From: Wurfbainia villosa
Taxonomy: Eukaryota; Streptophyta; Magnoliopsida; Zingiberales; Zingiberaceae
Assembly: GCA_025175895.1 (NCBI GenBank)
Contig: CM045991.1
Location: 89,515,174-89,579,173, forward strand
Reading direction: 5' to 3'
DNA: 64,000 bases
In this document: positions 35,468 through 47,735 of the stretch, in pieces
How the letters are laid out: every line of letters starts with the position of its first letter
How positions within the stretch are numbered: the first letter of the stretch is position 1
Translations under genes and position numbers: made by a program
Notes under the pieces: model-generated
Told to the model about the DNA's origin: nothing
Seen by the model: only the letters and a program-made list of their open reading frames with translations
Databases searched by the model: none

Positions 35468-38418
35468 ATGATGTCTTTGAATTTGTGTTCCATTTTGGAT
35501 TCGAATAAATTGGCTGGGCTGAACTTCTTGGACTGACTTAGAAACTTGAGAATTGTTCTCAAGGTTGAAAAGCTTATGAATGTCCTCGAAGAGCCTCTTC
35601 CCGCCCGTCCTAGTGATGACGTAACTTCGGACCAATTGTTGGTCTATCAGAAATATGTGAGTGATTCTGAACTAGTGAGTTGCATCATGCTAGCCGCGAT
35701 GGTACCCGAGCTGCGGAAGCAGCATGAGCATATGGATGCTCATACCATAGTCTTTAATCTTTATGAGTTGTTTGATGAGCAAGTGAGATTTGAAAGGTTC
35801 GAAGTCTCCAAGCTCCTCTTCACCTCTAAGATGCAAGAAGGTTCATCTGTGGTACCACTCAACATACTGAAGACTGTGGAGCCTTCTGTGAAGCATGAGT
35901 AGGGGACGGTACTATTAGTTGATTCCTTGAAGAAATGTTCTAAGAGGAAGTCAAAGGAACAGTAGAAGGGGAAGAAGAAAAAAGCTAAAAAGGAAAAACC
36001 AACTCAAAATGACACTTGCCATCATTGTGGCAAGGAGGGCCACTAGCGAAGAAACTACAAGATTTATCTTGAGTCCGTGAAGAAGAAGAAGGCATCAGAT
36101 GCTCCATCCTCTTTAGGTATCTTCTTTATTGATTGTCATTCTATTTCCTTAGACACTTGGGTATTGGATATTGGGTGTGACTCACATATATGTAATAACA
36201 TACATGGGCTAAGGAATAGAAGAAGACTCGTCAAGGGAGAGTCAAATTTACGTGTTGGGAATGGAGCAAAGATTGTTGTACTCACCATTGGAATATATTT
36301 GTTGAAACTCCCTACAGGACTTGTTTTAGAATTGGAAAATTGCTTTTATATTTCTTCGTTGATAAAGAACATCATTTCTATTTCTTGTTTAAATAGAAAT
36401 GGATACCATTGAACTTTTAGTAACAATTGTTGTTACATAACTTTGAATGACGTTCTTTATGAGACTGGAACTTTAAGCAATGATATTTATATGTTGGACG
36501 TATCTAGTGACATTTTCAATATCGAAGCGAGCAACAAGCGCGCTCGAAAAGATAATCAATTAAACTCCTACATGTGGCATTGTCATCTTAGCCATGTGAG
36601 CAAGAAACGCATGCCCGAATTACACCGATGTGGAATTCTGGAATCGTTTGAATTAGATCCATACGATACATGCGAATTATTCTTAAAAGGCAAGATGACT
36701 AAGTTACCTTTTACAGGAAAAGGTGAACCATTGGGAGAGTTGCTTGGTCTAATACATGCTGATGTGTGGACCTATGTCAACTCAAGCTCTAGGAGGCTAT
36801 AGCTACTTCATTACCTTCATCGATGATCACTCACCGTTTGGGTATGTGTTCTTGATGAAACACAAGTCTGAAGCCTTTGAAAGGTTCAAAGAATTTAGAA
36901 ATGAAGTAGAGAAATAACTTGACAAGAGTATTAAAATACTTCGATCGGATCAAGGTGGTGAATATTTAAGTCAAGAGTTTCTGGATTATCTAAGGGACAA
37001 TGAAATATTGTCTCAATGGACTCCGCCGTATACACCACAGCATAATGGTGTATCTGAGAGGCGAAACCGAACCTTGTTGGACATGATTAGGTCAATGATG
37101 AATCATGCGAATCTTCCCAAGTCCTTTTGGGGCTATGCACTTCAGACTGCTGTTTACTTGTTAAATAGAGTCCCGACCAAGGTAGTCTCAACTACTCCAT
37201 ATGAGATATAGAATAGTAAGAAACCTCATTTATCTTACTTGAAGATATGGGGTTGTCTTACTTATGTGAAGCGGCCTGTATCAGACAAATTGGATGCTAA
37301 GTATGATAAATGTCTATTTATTGGATACCCTAAGGAAACAAGGGGTTACCAATTTTATCATCCTGTGGAATAAAAGGTGTTTGTTTCAAGGCATGTTATG
37401 TTTCTAGAGAAAGAGTTTCTCTTGCAAGAAAACAGTGGGAGTGTCGTTGAACTTGAGGAGGTTCAAAAGACTCCAGTAGACATTGAGGAGATACCTGGTC
37501 AAGCACCTCGACCGATGACTCATAGTGATGAGACATCGGTTGAACCTATTGTGACACCATATCTTCGTAGATCTGCTAGGACACGAAACATTCTTGAGAG
37601 ATATGGATTTCTCGTAAGTGAATCAAATGATGTGTTACTCATTGATGATGAGGAGCCTACCAATTATGAAGAAGTTCTGAAAAGTTCAGAAAGGGACAAA
37701 TGACTTGAAGCTATGAAGTCGGAAATGGATTCCATCTATGAAAATCAAGTTTGAAACTTGGTAGACCCACCTAAAGGCATAAAGCCTATAAGGTGCAAGT
37801 GGGTTTTCAAGAAAAAAACCAACATGGATGGTAATGTGATTATCTATAAGGATAGACTGGTGGCGAAAGGGTATCATCAAAAGCAATGTGTTGATTATGA
37901 CGAGACCTATTCACCTGTTGCTATGCTTAAATCCATTCGTATGCTCCTGGCCATAGCGGCTCATTATGATTATGAGATATGGCATATGGATGTGAAAACA
38001 TCTTTCCTTAATGGAAACCTACTCGAGGACGTGTATATGATACATCTTGAGGGTTTCACATCGGTTGATAAAACCAAGGTATGCAAACTGCGATGGTCTA
38101 TATATGGACTGAAGCAAGCATCCAGGAGCTAGAATATCTGTTTTGATGAGACAATCAAAAAGTTTGATTTCTCATAAAATCTGGACGAACCTTGTGTGTA
38201 CAAGAAGGTTAGTGGGAGTGCAATCGTGTTTCTAGTATTGTATGTCAATGACATATTACTTATAGGAAACAATGTTTCTATCTTACAGTCAATTAAAATT
38301 TAGTTATCTAAGACATTCTCCATGAAAGACCTGGGAGAAGCAACCTACATCCTCGGGATTAAGATCTATAGGGAGAGATCGAATAGGTTGCTTGGTCTTT
38401 CACAGTCTACATATATAG
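35468..38418 (+). pseudogene. gag-pol: gag-pol of element D, left part, degenerate
   Basis: In order: UBN2-type Gag (35468-35900), a CCHC knuckle near 36020 with His kept but Trp turned into a stop and the last Cys into Tyr, protease with altered D-I-G (about 36165), GAG pre-integrase (about 36570-36720), integrase with an HNGVSERRNR motif (about 37030-37070), and reverse transcriptase (about 37700-38418) whose YVDD reads YVND. Compared with D', gag lacks about 150 bp of the UBN2 C-terminal half near 35850. A 2-bp deletion near 36768 shifts the frame inside integrase. Many stops (for example near 35532, 35900 and 35964) are present. Cut at 38418 by element G. Confidence 0.88.
38414..38418 (+). 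other. Left target-site duplication of element G
   Basis: TATAG at 38414-38418 pairs with TATCG at 48888-48892, one mismatch. The uninterrupted sequence can be seen in D' at about 52105-52115, which fixes the insertion point. Confidence 0.88.
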
Positions 38419-39580
38419 TGTTGGTGCAACAATGCCCCAAGCATTTATATATTTTGATGTTTGGATAATCATCTAAGTTAGGCAATGCTTTGTGATCTAA
38501 TTGTGAACATGTTTAAGTGACAGGAAAATCCAAGTATGAAGACTTGGTAAAAGACAAGTCCAAGTGTGATCTTGGCAAAGAGAAGTCAAAGGAAAGGTCT
38601 TGGCGGCGTAAGTCTAAGCATGTAGTCTTGGCGGCGTAAAGTCCAAGCAGTCCTTGGCAAAGAAAGACCAAAGGCAAGTCTTGGCGGCATAAGTCCAAGC
38701 ATGTAGTCTTGGCAGTGTAAAGTCCAAGCGTATTTTGGCAAAGAAGAAACCCAAAGCATGACGAAACCGAAGGAAGCTTTTGAAGGCAAGCGCATGGATG
38801 GAGTCATGGACTCAGAGAAATCCTGGAGGCGCAAGGCTGATAGAGAAGCTAGAAGGTTAAGTCTAGGCTTAGGGTATGTTTTCAAGTATGAATCCGAACA
38901 TGGTGTCAAAAATGCAGATCGAGAGTTATCCTACAAATCGCCGAGAGTCGACACTGCATCGCCGATACAAGCCGGCAAATGATTACCATTATTGGCGCTG
39001 ATCGCCATGAATGTAGCGGCTATAGCCGATCGCTACGGCTACGGCAGATTATCGAATCGCTATCATTGGCCGATCGATAGTCCTCCCTGGTGACGATGAC
39101 GATGGCAAATCCCGTGAATCGGCCGCAAAAGCCGCGTTAGAATCGAGGCAATGATCGATGTAAGTCATCAGTCGACTGATAGACCTCCAATGGGAAAAAG
39201 AGGCTCTTTCCTATAAAAAGAGGCCAAGGGGAGCAAGAAGAGTCTAATGCTTATATTCTGATCATTCTCCTAAGCTCCCACAAGTTTTCCAAGCTTTCTA
39301 AGTGTGTTAATTCCTTTCCTCCTCTCAAATCTTCATTGTCATCTTTTGTAAGAAGAGGAGGTTTTGTAAAAGAGAAAGCTTATTAGTGAAGATTGACTTG
39401 GGTTGATCCACCTTAAGGATCACCGTGGAGTAGGAGTATTATCTCCGAACCATGTAAAAGCTTCCACGTTAGCATTGCATTTTCGTTTCTATTATTATTG
39501 TATTTGTTGTATTTCTACTAATCATTTGTAGAAAACGAAAAGAGGCTATTCACCCCCTCTAGCCATTCAAGGATCCTACA
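38419..39580 (+). repeat. 5' LTR of element G (1162 bp)
   Basis: TGTTGGTGCAACAATG...GGATCCTACA. A short CCAAG/CTTGG array lies at about 38530-38740. A TATA box (TATAAAAA) is at 39212-39219. One CAGTCGACTG lies near 39170 and one GGCAATGATCGAT at 39147-39159. The block 38900-39165 is very unlike the 3' LTR. Confidence 0.95.
39212..39219 (+). promoter_or_regulatory. TATA box of the G 5' LTR
   Basis: TATAAAAA in a GAGGCTCTTTCC...GAGGCC context, identical in the 3' LTR. It marks the likely start region of the genomic transcript. Confidence 0.65.
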
Positions 39581-39582
39581 AG

Positions 39583-39598
39583 TGGTATCAGGGCTCGG
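39583..39598 (+). other. Primer-binding site of element G
   Basis: TGGTATCAGGGCTCGG, two bases after the LTR. It matches the initiator tRNA-Met complement with one change (AGAGC to AGGGC). Confidence 0.9.
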
Positions 39599-39634
39599 AT
39601 CGCATCGGAAGATCTAACAATCAACCGGAGCACG

Positions 39635-41291
39635 ATGGCTTTCCAAGAGGGGTATAGCACGATGAGGCCTCCATTCTTCGACGACAACGATTTCGGCTAC
39701 TGGAAAGGTAGGATGGAATACTACCTTATGAATGATATTGATAACTGGTTTAGCATTGTAGATGGGTTCGAGAAGCCGGTCGACGAACACAGAGTGCCCA
39801 TACCGACCAAGGATTGGACAAGGGACATGGCCAAGAAGGCTCAAGCCAAAGCTAAGGCAACAACCACACTTCAATGTGGGTTGTCAAAAGAGCAACTAAG
39901 CAAGGTGGGGCCATTTGAATCGGCAAAGGAGCTTTGGGAGAAGTTGATAGAGCTCAACGAGGGATCCAAGGAAACAAGAAGAGCCAAGAGAGATCTCCTA
40001 ATTGGTCAAATTCAAAGTTTCTCCATGAAGACAAATGAAACCGTGAGACAAATGCACGGTCGCTTCAAAGAAGTAGTCAACGGACTACATGTAATAGGTG
40101 AGAAGGTCGACAACCGAGACCTTGTAAGGTATGTGCTCCAAGCCTTCCCTAGAACAACCTTATGGGCTTCAATGGTAGATGCCTATAAGGTCTCTAGGGA
40201 TCTCTCTTTAGTTAAGTTAGATGAGTTATTTTGTGAATTTGAATTGCACGAACAAGCTAACACTTCGTCCAAAGAGAAGGGTATAGCTCTTTTTGTAGGG
40301 AAGAAGGACAAAAAGAAGAAGGAGAAGAAAGAAGTGTCTTCCTCATCCGAATCCGAGGAAGATTCATCTAGTAGTGAAGATGAGCTATCGGCAAGCGAGG
40401 TGGCTCATTACGTCAAGAAGTTTGGTGGGAGATCAAGGAAACTCACCAAGAAAGATGTGAGGCGGATGCTCCAATCGTCAAGAGGTAAGCCTTCAAATAG
40501 TTCAAATTCTTCATCTAATGTAACTTGTTATGGTTGCAACAAGAAAGGGCACATCAAGCTAAATTGCCCGGAACTAAAGAAGAAGGAGGAGAAAGAAAAG
40601 AAGCATAAGGATAAGAAGGAAAAGAAGGAAAAGAAGAAAAAAAGAAGCAATGGTGGCTCAAACATGGGACACACTAAGCTTGGAGGACTCTTCCGATGAT
40701 GAAGAAGTGTGTCATGCCACCCGGAATCTAGCCCTCATGGCCTTGGAGGAAGAAGCCGGAAGCTCAAGTGAGGAGTCTTCATCTTCTTCCTCAAGCGACG
40801 AATCATCATCAAGTGATGATGATGAGGTAAACAACTCCCCTAGGGTAGATTTACTTTACAAGACAATTGCATGCCTCCAAAATGCATTGAATAGATCAAA
40901 AACTAGGATTAAGGACTTAAAAGTAGAAATTAAATCACTTAAGAATGTAGAATCATCTTGTGATAAACCATCTTGTGATGATGCATGTACCCTTAGAGAT
41001 GAAAATGATGAATTGAGAAAAGAAATAGGTGATCTAAGAGCATGTTTAGAAAAATTTACTAATGACTCAAAATACCTAGACATGATAATTAAGGATCAAA
41101 GGGCTATTTACAACAAGGCCGGACTAGGATATAGGCCTAAGGAAAAGGAGGTAGCATTTACATCTCTTGTTAGTAGAAGATCCATAAGTAGAAGCAAGGG
41201 TAGAAAGGCTTGGGTCCCTAAGAAATTTCTAATTGATGCTAGTGGTCCTAAAATTTGGGTGTCTAAGGCTTGTATTTTTCATGTGATATAG
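39635..41291 (+). pseudogene. gag: gag of element G (SIRE type), with a one-base frame change at a poly-A run
   Basis: The start is the ATG 37 bp after the primer site. Residues 1-210 form the UBN2/DUF4219 Gag domain (F-YWKGRMEYYLM, AKELWEKLIEL, RRAKRDLLIGQIQSF). A Lys/Ser/Glu-rich stretch precedes one CCHC knuckle (CYGCNKKGHIKLNC, about 40530-40570) and a long Lys-rich run. At an A7 run near 40640 the frame changes by one base. The downstream frame (40650-41291) continues with a Ser/Asp-rich acidic segment, a coiled coil (about 40850-41080) and a WVPKKF end. It stops at UAG 41289-41291, in frame with pol. The shift may be a mutation, a sequencing indel or, less likely, programmed. Confidence 0.88.
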
Positions 41292-44200
41292 GTAGAAGAA
41301 CTAAGCTTGTGGATTGTTGATAGTGGGTGTTCAAAACACATGACCGGTGATGAGAGAAAATTCTCTACTATCAACCACACTAGCAAGGGAAAGGTATCAT
41401 TTGGTAATAGTGGCAAACTTAAGATTCTAGGAAAGGGCACAATTGAGGTATCCTCTAACCTTGCCATCCATAAAGTGTTATTAGTTAAAAATATGAAATT
41501 TAATTTACTTAGTGTAAGCCAACTATGTGATGCAAATTTTGATGTTCAATTTGACACTTTAAAATGTTTTATAAGACACAAAACTCTAAATGGTTGCATG
41601 ATAGTAGGTTTTAGAAAATCAAATATATATTATATTGATTTATCCTATGCTACTAATGCTTCTACTAAGTGTCTTATTGCAAAAGAGGAAGAAAGTTGGC
41701 TTTGGCATAGGAGGCTAGGACATAAAAACATGAAGAACATAGCCAAAATAGCCAAAATGAAGTTAGTCAAAGGATTGCCTAAAGTCAAGTTTCTCAAGGA
41801 AAAAATGTGTTATGCATGCCAAGAAGGGAAACAATCAAAAACATCACAAAAAGGTAAAACTTTACTTAGCACCGCTTTATCTTTAGAACTTTTACATATG
41901 GACTTATTTGATTGTCATAGTACCCCTCCTATGATTGGTAGTAGATATTGCTTAGTAATAGTAGATGATTTCTCTAGATTTACTTGGGTATTTTTCATGA
42001 AAAATAAAGCTGAAACCCTAGGAATAATCATAGGATTTAGTAAGAGAGTAGAGAATGAAAGAAAACTCAAAATCAACCGGATCCGTAGTGATCATGGTGG
42101 AGAATTTGAGAATTCTAATTTCTCAACTTTTTGTCTAGAACAAGGGTACAAGCACGAATTTTCTTGTCCTAGAACACCCCAACAAAATGGGGTTGTGGAA
42201 AGGAAAAATCGTGCCCTACAAGAAGCGGCTAGGACTATGCTAAATGCATATTCTTTACCTAGTTACTTGTGGGCGGAAGCGGTTAACACCGCTTGCTATA
42301 TCCAAAATAGGGTTTTAATTCATAGGTTTTTAGGAAAAACCCCATTTGAATTATGGAATGGTACAATTCCAACAATTCACTATTTTAAGGTCTTTGGATG
42401 CAAAGTTTATATTTTAAATACCAAAGACAACCTAGGTAAGTTTGAGTCCAAAGAGGATGAGGGAATCCTAGTTGGATACTCATCCACTAGTGTAGGGTAT
42501 AGAATTTATAATAAAAGGACTCAAAAGATTGAGGAATCTTCAAATGTCCAATTTGATAAAACTTCCAATACATACCCTAGGAAATCCCCTATTGATGATG
42601 ATATTAATAATGAACATCAAGAAATTACCCAACAATTCCAAGATTTAACTTTAGGGGGCAATGATCAAGGGGGAGGATTGAATCAAGGGGGAGTAAAAAG
42701 TGATTCCGATGATGAGCAAAGGATTGAGATTAATTATGATCAAACTTAAATTAATACACCTCCTAAAACCATAAGAGTTCATCAAAATCACCCCTTAGAT
42801 CAAATTGTGGGTGAATTATCTCAAGGTGTTAGGACTAGGTCATTTCATAGGGATCCCACTAGTCATATAGCTATAATTTCTCAAATTGAGCCCAAAACAA
42901 TCAAAGATGCATTACTTGATCCGGATTGGATCTTAGCAATGCAAGATGAATTGGCTCAATTTGAAAGGAGTCAAGTATGGGAGTTAGTTCCTAGACCTAA
43001 TGAAAACACCATCATTACTACAAGATGAGTCTTTAGGAACAAACTAGATGACCAAGGGAATATTACTAGGAATAAGGCAAGATTAGTTACAAGGGGCTTT
43101 AATCAAGTTGAAGGACTTGACTATGATGAAACATATGCCCCGGTTGCTAGGTTAGAGTCTATTAGGATACTATTAGGGTATGCCTCCTATATGGGTTTCA
43201 AACTCCATCAAATGGATGTTAAATCGGCATTCCTAAATGGGTTTATTAAGGAAGAGGTATATGTAGAACAACCTCTCGGGTTTGAGAATATGGACTATCC
43301 AAACCATGTATACAAGCTTAGGAAAGCTTTGTATGGTTTGAAACAAGCTCCCCGGGCTTGGTATGAAAGATTATCATCTTTCTTAATCTCTAAGGACTTT
43401 AAGAGGGGTAGTGTAGATCAAACTCTATTTATAAAGTCAACATTAAAGGACATCTTTGTAGCCCAAGTATATGTTGATGACATTATATTTGGGTCAACAA
43501 ATGATGAACTTCTCCAAGACTTTATTAAGAATATGGAAAAAGAGTTTGAAATGAGTCTAGTTGGGGAATTAAATTTCTTCCTAGGATTGCAAGTCAAAAA
43601 AACAAGTGAAGGAATTTATATTTACCAAACCAAATATGCTAAGGAAATGATTAATAAATTTGGTTTAGAAAATGCTAAGGTAGTTTCAACTCCAATGGCA
43701 ACCAATACAAAAATAGATAGTGATAATGAAGGAAAACAAATTGATCTTACACTCTATAGGAGCATGATTGATAGCCTTTTGTACCTAACCGCTAGTAGAT
43801 CCGATATATTATTTGCGGTTGATATGTGTGCTAGGTATCAATCATGTGCAAAAGAATCTCATTTAGTTGCTGTTAAGAGAATCTTAAGATATATTAAAGG
43901 CACACTAAATGTAGGACTATGGTACCCTAGGACTAGGTCTTTTGATTTGGTTGGGTACACCGATTCCGATTATGCCGATTGCAAATTAGATCGGAAGAGT
44001 ACTAGTGGTGGATACCAATTCCTTGGGTCCTCCCTAGTTAGTTGGAGTAGTAGGAAGCAACCTTGTGTTGCCCTATCCACCATTGAGGCCGAATATGTGG
44101 CTATGAGTGGTTGTGTAGCTCAACTTCTATGGATGAAACATACTTTAGAGGACTATGAGCTATCTTACTCCAACATGAAGGTATTTTGTGATAATGTGAG

Positions 44201-44414
44201 CACCATAAATTTGACCTAAAATCTGGTGCATCACTCTAGGACTAAGCACATTGAAGTGAAACATCACTTCATTAGGGATCATGTGGCTAAGGGGGACATT
44301 AAGCTCAATTACATTGAATCTAAGTCCAACCTAGCCGACATCTTTACCAAGCCTCTCCCTGAAATAAAATTTTCATCGCTTAGGAGAGAACTTGGAATGT
44401 GCTTTGTAGAATAG
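41292..44414 (+). pseudogene. pol: pol of element G: protease, integrase, reverse transcriptase, RNase H
   Basis: One frame throughout. Protease: WIVDSGCSKHM (about 41310). GAG pre-integrase/zinc binding: H-H then C-C (about 41705-41825). Integrase core: HMDLFD and VDDFSRF (about 41895-41975), SDHGGEFE (about 42090) and PQQNGVVERKNR. Reverse transcriptase: WVF-NK, HQMDVKSAFLNG (about 43205), and YVDD at 43469-43480. RNase H: GYTDSDYADC and STIEAEYVAMS (about 43950-44110), ending NLADIFTKPLP. It is interrupted only by TAA 42747-42749, TGA 43026-43028 (Trp expected) and TAA 44217-44219 (Lys expected). The three stops make this copy non-functional as written, with no frame shift. Confidence 0.93.
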
Positions 44415-45400
44415 AAGTGTAGGCTTGCATGATCCCATAAAAAATCTAGGTTTTATACCTCTAACCATCTCACAATAGACCTAAGAAACCATGATTTATG
44501 TATTTAGACACTCAGACATCATGTGAGATGTTAGGAAGATGCACTTGGTTCATCATGCTTGTTATGATGCATTACAATGAACCAAAGTGCCATCTAGAGA
44601 CATTAATCCTTCATTGGACCAATCATTGGGAAGGCTTATGTACAATTAATGTGCATATATCTCCAAGAATATGATTGAAAATGTCAAATAAAAAAAATTT
44701 AAACTATGTCTATCAAACTTTGAAAAACAATTTTCAATTGATAAGCCAAATTGATACAAAACTTACAAAAATATCACAACTTTTGCAAAATCTCAAGTTT
44801 GTGTCAATATCAAAATCTAGAGGTGAAATATTTTTAAAATAATTTTTCTTTGATAGGAAATGATCTAACAACGTTAACCACAAAATTTTGTAATTTTTTG
44901 ATCTTTATTGAATTAATTATGTATTTTTTTAATCTGGCCAAAAAGGCCTATCATACTGATATCAGTCAACTGGCGCTTATCGCCAGTTCGACTGATACAA
45001 CGTTATCGAATCGGGCTTACCCAGTTCACTAGCTGATCATTATTTATGATACCATCACCTGCAAGCACTTATGTATCCGGCCGTCGGCTCGATCGATTCC
45101 ATCCCGATCACGACTAACAGCTAATCAGCCGTAGTTTTTAGGGCTTTCCCACCGGTTCGACTCACCAAAAAATCTCGACCTTCCTTCTTCTTCTTAGTCC
45201 GACGATCTTCCACCGCATTTCTCTCGCTGTTTCCCCCATTTTTCGGCGATTTCACCGACCGGTGCTCCCGTTTGAAGTGTTCTCCGACTCGAGGACCACC
45301 TCCTCTCACCCGGTTCATGCCCTAGTCTCCACCGCAGACCACTCGCTCGACAAGGGTTTCGTGGAAACTAGCTTCCGACACCCTTCTTTGATCGTTCACC
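44415..45400 (+). other. Non-coding region between pol and the third gene of G
   Basis: AT-rich to about 44940, with a degenerate palindrome pair near 44960-44995 (CAGTCAACTG, CAGTTCGACTG). It becomes GC-richer towards 45400, as a 5' untranslated region might. No gene is supported. Confidence 0.6.
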
Positions 45401-46787
45401 ATGCCTCCTAGGTAAACCCTCATCCCTGCTCATAGTTTGGTTGTTTCTCTAGTTTTGTTTCACTAACCATTGTTTGTTTGTTGTCTTTGTGTATGCATTC
45501 ATCATCCTTAACCTACATTGTTCTTTTCGCACATTTAGAATTAAGCATTATGCATCTAAGCGTGCCCGGGTACCACCAGTCAACGAGGGCCCGTCAAACC
45601 CTCCACCCATTGTCGATCCTAGGTTTCCAAACTCCACACTTGAAAATGCTTTCAATAAAAACAAATTTCAACTCATCCCGCCTCGATCAATGGACCCAAA
45701 ATTTCTTAAGGACAACTGCTTCGATATTGTCCAGATTATCCAATTTTACAAACTTGAATCCTTAGTCTTTTGTGACCACTATGTCAATATTACCCTTCTT
45801 TCTGAATTCTTCAACAATTTACGAACGGATGGAGATGGCTTGAGATACCGGACTCGCGTCGCTCAATGCGATCTGGATTTCAGCCCCCAGATATGGACGG
45901 ACTTTCTCGGATGTCGCTCTTCCGAGAATGACTTCGTTTTTTATCCGTCTTGGAGTGATCCACTTCCACCTCCCTTTGAGGAGATTTCTCTAGACTCACT
46001 TCATACTACCTTCTATAATTCTCCTCGTCCTTTAAACACTAATCTTTTTCAATCCCAAGAGCTTTCTGCTTCTGACAATGTCCTTTATAAGGTCATTGCT
46101 CATTGTATTCTTCCTATAGTTACACGTGGGTTGGCCTTAGTTCAACCTGTACACTTCTTCCTCATGCATATCTTCCGTCAATACTTAGACATCAACATTG
46201 GTCTCAACACCTTCCACTGCATTACTCATTTCATAAAGCTAAACAATGGGAAGGTTCATATGCCACTTGGAAATGTCCTTACTCAGTGGCTTAGTTATGT
46301 AGGCATTGATGTAAGCATAGTGGTCATTAAAATCATGAATAAGAAATATGACCAGATGAACGGTCGGAGCTTCTCCTTGGCGGGCTTGAAGGCCCGCGAG
46401 GGGTCCGTTATCTGGGACCTTGCACGACAGCCAGCAGGTGGCGCTCCGGCACTAGAGGGTGCCGCTGCTGCATGAGATGCTGAGGGTGCTGCTACTGCGA
46501 GAGCCAATGCGGAGGGGACTACTGCAGGCGATGCTATTCTGCCAGACTCATCCTTCATAGCCCGCTTCGATGCTTTTGTAGAGCGGGTAGATACACGCCT
46601 TGAGGAGCTTTGCTTGGGGCAACAGGAGCTTCACCGGGAGAATTAGGAGCTCCTCTCCCTAGTGAGTGGGATGCATCATCAGCAGCAGGACATTTTGACG
46701 ATTCTCCGCCCTCCTGCACCCGGACACCCACCTCCTCACGATGGTTCGTCATCTGCACCGATGGACGCTGATGACGACGATCTTTAG
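45401..46787 (+). pseudogene. Third gene of element G after pol, probably spliced; plant-transposon-protein-like
   Basis: The open frame 45474-46475 plus an in-frame extension to 46787. ATG 45401 (MPPR) lies out of frame with it, but removal of a 127-bp GT-AG intron (45412 GTAAAC to 45538 TTTAG) joins it in frame to IKHYASKRARVPP. The body is a roughly 300-residue globular domain resembling the putative plant transposon protein family (PF20167-like, from memory) and not a membrane-spanning envelope. I see no signal peptide or clear transmembrane helix. The C-terminal part is Ala-rich and then a Glu/Leu coiled coil ending in an Asp-rich tail. In-frame stops TGA 46473-46475 and TAG 46644-46646 break it. 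Confidence 0.7.
45412..45538 (+). other. Candidate intron in the third gene of G
   Basis: Donor AG|GTAAAC and acceptor TTCGCACATTTAG|A. Exon 1 is 11 nt, so Arg is split across the junction, and the spliced frame equals the long open frame downstream. A CTTAAC word near 45508 could be the branch site. Confidence 0.55.
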
Positions 46788-47721
46788 CTAGCATGTGTTT
46801 TTATTTTCTTTTTGGCCGTATGTATGACACAAACTCAAACTTGTGTAATGACTTTTTGTTTAATGAAATGAAGTTGTGTTTTAGTTCATTTCTATTCGTG
46901 CCTACATTACTATAATTTGTTATTTTCAAGTTTAGAAATTGAGCACATAGTACTAAGCATTTTTTTGAAAAACTTTTATTGTAATCCTAAGTTATGAATA
47001 TTGATACAATACAATTCAATTTATGCTTCATATTTTTATCACTTTGAATATTGTATCAATCCGTTAATCTGATGAGCATATTTTTAGTCTAATATTTTTC
47101 ATACGTTATATTAGTCAAATATAATGTGTATGTCGAGTTTCATGATTTTTGGATATCCATGGAATTTTCTACCCATTTTTATGAAAAAATTACGATTTGA
47201 AATTATGCGATATCGATCATTGCCATTATTGGCAGTCGACTGATGACAATTTCAGTCGAACCAGTGACACTATTTTGGAATAGAAAACAGTTTTTCATCG
47301 GTTAAAAGGTCCAATTTTGGACATTATATCTCCATACTATGATTCCCATAGTATATACATGATAACTTGTATGGAAAGAAGGATTTTCTTTATGCACTGG
47401 TTTAGGGGGAGTTACATCCCTTAATTCTATAATTGTTGGTGCAAAGCTAGGACATATTTGCCTATTCTATTGTTTATGCTTTGCTTCACATGTTATTTCC
47501 ACATCATGAATCATGTCTTGGATTAAGGGGGAGCTTTATATCAATTTTATACCTTAGTTCAAAATGTGTCAATTATAATTCTTTCCTGAACTTATTGGAT
47601 GAACTCTTCTCTTTTTGTTGTATGTCAAAGAGGGAGAAGGGATATTTAAGTTAGAATTCATATTGGAAATATGTTTATGTGCATGTGTTAAAAGACCTAA
47701 CTTAAATGATTGCCAAACATC
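46788..47721 (+). other. 3' untranslated part of G
   Basis: AT-rich. It contains ATCGATCATTGCC at 47212-47224 directly before a CAGTCGACTG (about 47231). Short GGGGGAG purine runs appear toward the polypurine tract. No gene. Confidence 0.65.
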
Positions 47722-47735
47722 AAAAAGGGGGAGAT
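47722..47735 (+). other. Polypurine tract of element G
   Basis: AAAAAGGGGGAGAT immediately before the 3' LTR, preceded by GCCAAACATC as in element A. Confidence 0.93.

Noticed and set aside
39583..39598. tRNA gene suggested by the TGGTATCAG motifs (also at 26228, 34170, 56464 and 58766)
   Set aside because: Only the 12-18 bases complementary to the tRNA-Met 3' end are present, each next to an LTR; these are primer sites.
45121..45318. 65-codon - strand frame
   Set aside because: Low-complexity shadow in the GC-rich region upstream of the third gene of G.
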